The notes under the pieces: model-generated | What the model was told of the DNA's origin: nothing | The model's input: the letters and a program-made list of their open reading frames with translations, nothing else | Database searches by the model: none | Position numbers and translations under genes: made by a program | NCBI GenBank assembly: GCA_015661185.1 | Contig: JACVXU010000015.1 | Coordinates: 1-45,909 of the forward strand | From: Bacteroidota bacterium | GTDB lineage: Bacteria; Bacteroidota; Ignavibacteria; UBA10030 | Direction: 5' to 3' | Length of the DNA: 45,909 nucleotides | Shown here: piece after piece, positions 43,158 to 45,909 of the stretch | Layout: every line of letters starts with the position of its first letter | How positions within the stretch are numbered: the stretch's first letter is position 1

Positions 43158-45559
43158 TTGAACAGACCAACTCCATATCGAGCAGAAGAATCAAATCTCA
43201 GACTGAAGGTAAGCATCCGGGGCGCTGTGCAAGGCGTGGGATTTCGCCCCTTTGTGTACCGTCTCGCCTCAGATCTGAAATTATCGGGATGGGTTTCGAA
43301 TACTGCCCAGGGTGTCTTCAGCGAAGTCGAGGGCAACAAGGATGTTCTCGATCAATTCCTGCTTCGCCTGCAACAGGAGAAACCATCCCGGGCGTTCATC
43401 CAGAGCCTTGAGTTCTCATTCCTCGATCCTGTCGGATTTACATCATTTGAGATACGAGAAAGCGAAAGCACAGGACCAAAGACCGCCCTCGTTCTCCCCG
43501 ACATCGCAACGTGTCCCGATTGCCTGGCGGACATCCTCGACCCCAACAATCGCCGCTACCTTTATCCTTTCACAAACTGCACGAATTGCGGACCTCGCTT
43601 CTCCATCATCGAATCGCTCCCCTATGATCGCCCGAACACTTCGATGAAACGATTCGTCATGTGCCAGGAGTGCCAGAGGGAATATGATGACCCTACGGAT
43701 AGAAGGTTCCACGCCCAGCCTACTGCATGCCCTGCATGTGGACCGCACCTGGAACTTTGGGACGGACAAGGAAAAAGTTTGTGTCACCATCAAGAGGCGC
43801 TCCTGGGTGCGACAAAAGCGATCCGGGATGGTGCGATCGTTGCGATGAAGGGGCTCGGCGGCTTTCACCTGCTGGTTGATGCGCGCGATGAAGAGGCGGT
43901 CCATCGGTTGCGTGAAAGGAAACATCGGGAGGAGAAACCCTTTGCCTTGATGTTCCCGTCGCTCGAAATGGTTGAAGAAGAATGCTCTGTTTCGGACTTC
44001 GAGAAACGCCTCCTCCTTTCGCCTGAATGTCCGATCGTTTTGCTTCAGAGAAAGGATAACAGGGAGCTCTACGGGAAGCAACTGTCGATTCTCGGCCTGG
44101 CAAAAGCTCTCGCGCCCCAAAACCCGAACCTCGGAATCATGCTTCCCTACACGCCACTGCATCACCTTCTCATGAGGGAATTGGGGCATCCTGTTGTGGC
44201 GACAAGCGGCAATCTCTCCGATGAACCAATTTGCATCGACGAGCGCGATGCACTCAAACGGCTGAACGGAATTGCTGACCTCTTTTTCGTCCACAACCGT
44301 CCGATCGTCAGACACATCGATGATTCGATCGTCCGGGTCCTCATGGGAAGAGAGCTCGTGATACGCAGATCGAGGGGATATGCGCCTCTCCCGATCCAAT
44401 TGCGCGGCGCCGGCGGCGCACCGGTCCTCGCTGTCGGAGCACACCTGAAGAACACCGTCGCAATTGCGGTCGAGGGAAACGCATTTATCAGTCAGCATAT
44501 TGGTGATCTGGAGACACATCAATCGCTCGAAGCATTTCGGAAAGTGAATGCTGATCTTCAGAGTATGTTTGGTGTGAAGCCAACATTGATGGTTTGTGAC
44601 ATGCATCCAGACTACTTTTCCTCGGTGGAGGCCCGCAGCACCGGTCGGGATGTGCTTGAAGTCCAGCACCATCATGCGCACGTGTTATCGTGCATGGCAG
44701 AAAACCAAATTGAGGGCGAAGTGCTCGGGGTTTCGTGGGATGGAACGGGATACGGGACTGATGGAACTGTCTGGGGTGGCGAGTTCCTGATCACGAGGGG
44801 GGCAGGATTCGAGCGGTTCGCCGCCTTCAAAGCATTCCGGCTCCCGGGTGGAGAAAAGGCCATTAAGGAGCCTCGCAGGACTGCGGCTGGTCTTCTCTAC
44901 GAGGTATTCGGAGAAGATGTGCTCCGAGAAAGGGATCTGGCCCCGATGTCCGAGTTCTCGGTCGCAGAATTGAGTATAGTCCTCCAGATGCTGAAGAATG
45001 GAGTTCAAGCTCCCTGGACCTCGAGTGCGGGTAGGCTCTTTGATGGGATTGCGTCAATCATGGGCCTCCGCCACCGCAATAGCTTTGAGGGGCAAGCAGC
45101 GATGGAGCTCGAGTTCGCTCTGATCGGAGAAGCCTCAGAGCAGACGTATCGATGCGCCGTCCAGAGATCTCTTGACGAGGGAACCGGGGCGCAGAACGCG
45201 GGTCGAAGCCCAGCAGTGCGTCCCTTGTATGTTGTCGATTGGTCCCAGATGGTCAAAGATGCGTGGCAGCATCTCTTATATCAAAAAAATTCCATAATGC
45301 GCTTGTGGAAGCTCTTGTGGACGTTGTGCGTGAGGCGGGGCTCAAGCGTGTCGTTCTCACCGGCGGGTGTTTCCAAAACAGGTATCTCACCGAGCGTGCT
45401 GTCCACCGCTTGCGTTCTTCGGGATTTCAGCCTTACTGGCATCAACGGGTACCGCCGAACGATGGAGGTATTTCTCTGGGGCAAATCTACGCGGCCCGAG
45501 CCATGAACAGCGGCCGACACCGTGTGGATAATGAATTTGTGAAGGAGGGAGCCGAATGA
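43158..45559 (+). CDS. hypF: Carbamoyltransferase HypF, split by a -1 frame change near the C-terminus
   Basis: HypF makes the thiocarbamate on HypE that becomes the CN ligand of the NiFe site. From TTG 43158: acylphosphatase domain (GAVQGVGFRPFVYRLA), two zinc fingers (CPDC...CTNC and CQEC...CPAC), the YrdC-like domain (AIRDGAIVAMKGLGGFHLL; SGNLSDEPI) and the Kae1-like domain (VQHHHAHVLSCMAE; DGTGYGTDGTVWGGEF). The frame continues to a stop at 45506, but after about 45260 the conserved end (FHNALVEALVDVV, VVLTGGCFQNRYL, PPNDGGISLGQ) is in the -1 frame, ending at 45559. A slippery heptamer A-AAA-AAT lies at 45284-45290 in the right phase. The end of the TTG frame overlaps the next gene by four bases (ATGA). 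Either recoding, mutation or an assembly error. Confidence 0.9.
45284..45290 (+). other. Slippery heptamer A_AAA_AAT at the hypF frame change
   Basis: In the hypF reading frame the codons CAA AAA AAT give the heptamer A-AAA-AAT. A -1 slip here would place the ribosome in the frame that encodes FHNALVEAL, the conserved HypF C-terminus. The run of seven A is also a prime place for a replication or sequencing slip. Confidence 0.4.
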
Positions 45560-45750
45560 ACCTCATCTCGGGACAAATCGAAGAGATCTACGTACACGAA
45601 GGGATGACGATAGGGAAAGTGAACGTTCGTGGAGCCTTCCTCAGGGTTCCATTGACCTTCCTGATGGACGCAAAGATCGGTGATACGATTGTGATCGAAT
45701 CAGGCGTGGCTATCTCCAAAACTGATCCAGAACACCCAAGCAATATCTGA
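45556..45750 (+). CDS. HypC-like paralogue lacking the N-terminal Cys
   Basis: 64 residues. The pattern SGQIEEIYVHEGMTIGKV ... FLMDAKIGDTIVIESGVAIS follows the HypC/HupF fold (cf. IPGKI ... AkVdf ... akvGDyvlVHaGfAi) but starts MNLIS, so the Cys2 that HypC uses to carry the Fe(CN)2CO group and bind the large subunit is missing. Its ATG overlaps the stop of the hypF C-terminal frame. A canonical hypC follows 11 bases later. It could be a specialised chaperone subunit or a decayed copy; the intact frame and coupling favour a used protein. Confidence 0.75.
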   Translation: MNLISGQIEEIYVHEGMTIGKVNVRGAFLRVPLTFLMDAKIGDTIVIESGVAISKTDPEHPSNI

Positions 45751-45761
45751 CGGAGGAGCGT

Positions 45762-45909
45762 ATGTGTCTGGCAATTCCCGGCAAAGTCCTGAGTTTTGAT
45801 ACCAGTGTGCAACCCATGATGGGAGTCGTGAGCTTCGGCGGAATTCAGAAAAGGGTGTGTCTGGAATGGACACCGGATGTGGCGCTCGGCGATTATGTTA
45901 TTGTGCACG
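45762..45909 (+). CDS. hypC: Hydrogenase assembly chaperone HypC, partial
   Basis: Starts MCLAIPGKVLSFD at ATG 45762 after GGAGGAG, with the catalytic Cys2; 49 codons are visible (through GDYVIVH) before the window ends. HypC shuttles the iron-ligand precursor between HypD and the large-subunit apoprotein. hypD and hypE are not in the window and probably follow. Confidence 0.95.
   Translation, partial: MCLAIPGKVLSFDTSVQPMMGVVSFGGIQKRVCLEWTPDVALGDYVIVH

Overview
The window looks like a piece of a mid-GC anaerobic or facultatively anaerobic bacterial chromosome. The gene content is a type IV pilus-like machine, pyruvate:ferredoxin oxidoreductase (PFOR), a malic enzyme-phosphotransacetylase fusion, two closely related citrate synthases and a cytoplasmic group 3b NiFe hydrogenase with its maturation genes. 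This would fit a Bacteroidota/Chlorobiota-type lineage such as Ignavibacteria, but the assignment is inference from gene content and protein style only. No rRNA, tRNA, CRISPR array or insertion sequence was seen.

Layout. (1) 1-12737, plus strand: the end of a PilC/GspF protein, a PilB/GspE ATPase, a PilT-like ATPase, a PilM-PilN fusion, a PilO-PilP-like protein, a short secretin and a 1,444-residue lipoprotein built of repeated Ig-like modules. Together they read as a type IV pilus/type II secretion-like envelope machine with a giant surface or periplasmic lipoprotein. (2) 12946-20478, minus strand: one tightly spaced six-gene run led by citrate synthase, then an MGDG-synthase-like glycosyltransferase, an alpha/beta hydrolase, a family 5 uracil-DNA glycosylase, a GT-C membrane glycosyltransferase with TPRs, and an NAD-dependent epimerase. 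(3) 20971-28350, plus: PFOR, a dihydroorotate-dehydrogenase-like flavoprotein, a small DksA-like zinc protein and malic enzyme-PTA, i.e. interconversion of pyruvate, acetyl-CoA, acetyl-P and malate with reduced ferredoxin. (4) 28626-33850, plus: a lipoprotein rubrerythrin, then hydB, a cNMP-binding protein, hydG, hydD and hydA (group 3b hydrogenase). (5) 34103-38905, plus: YbaK-like protein, hydrogenase maturation protease, an odd aldo/keto reductase, a B12-binding-type radical SAM protein, a hypothetical protein, a CoA-binding protein and an ICMT-like membrane methyltransferase. (6) 39618-40907: the second citrate synthase. (7) 41167-45909: hypA, hypB, a radical SAM protein, hypF, a HypC-like paralogue and hypC, cut by the window end.

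The main points for a second look are these. hydB and hypF are both broken by a -1 frame change; in hypF a canonical slippery heptamer lies at the shift. Two near-identical sigma-54-type promoters precede PFOR and the exported rubrerythrin. A HypC paralogue lacks the catalytic N-terminal Cys. A radical SAM gene is embedded in the hyp operon. The Ig lipoprotein is made of four copies of a two- or three-domain module. Intergenic stretches carry dispersed-type palindromic repeats.
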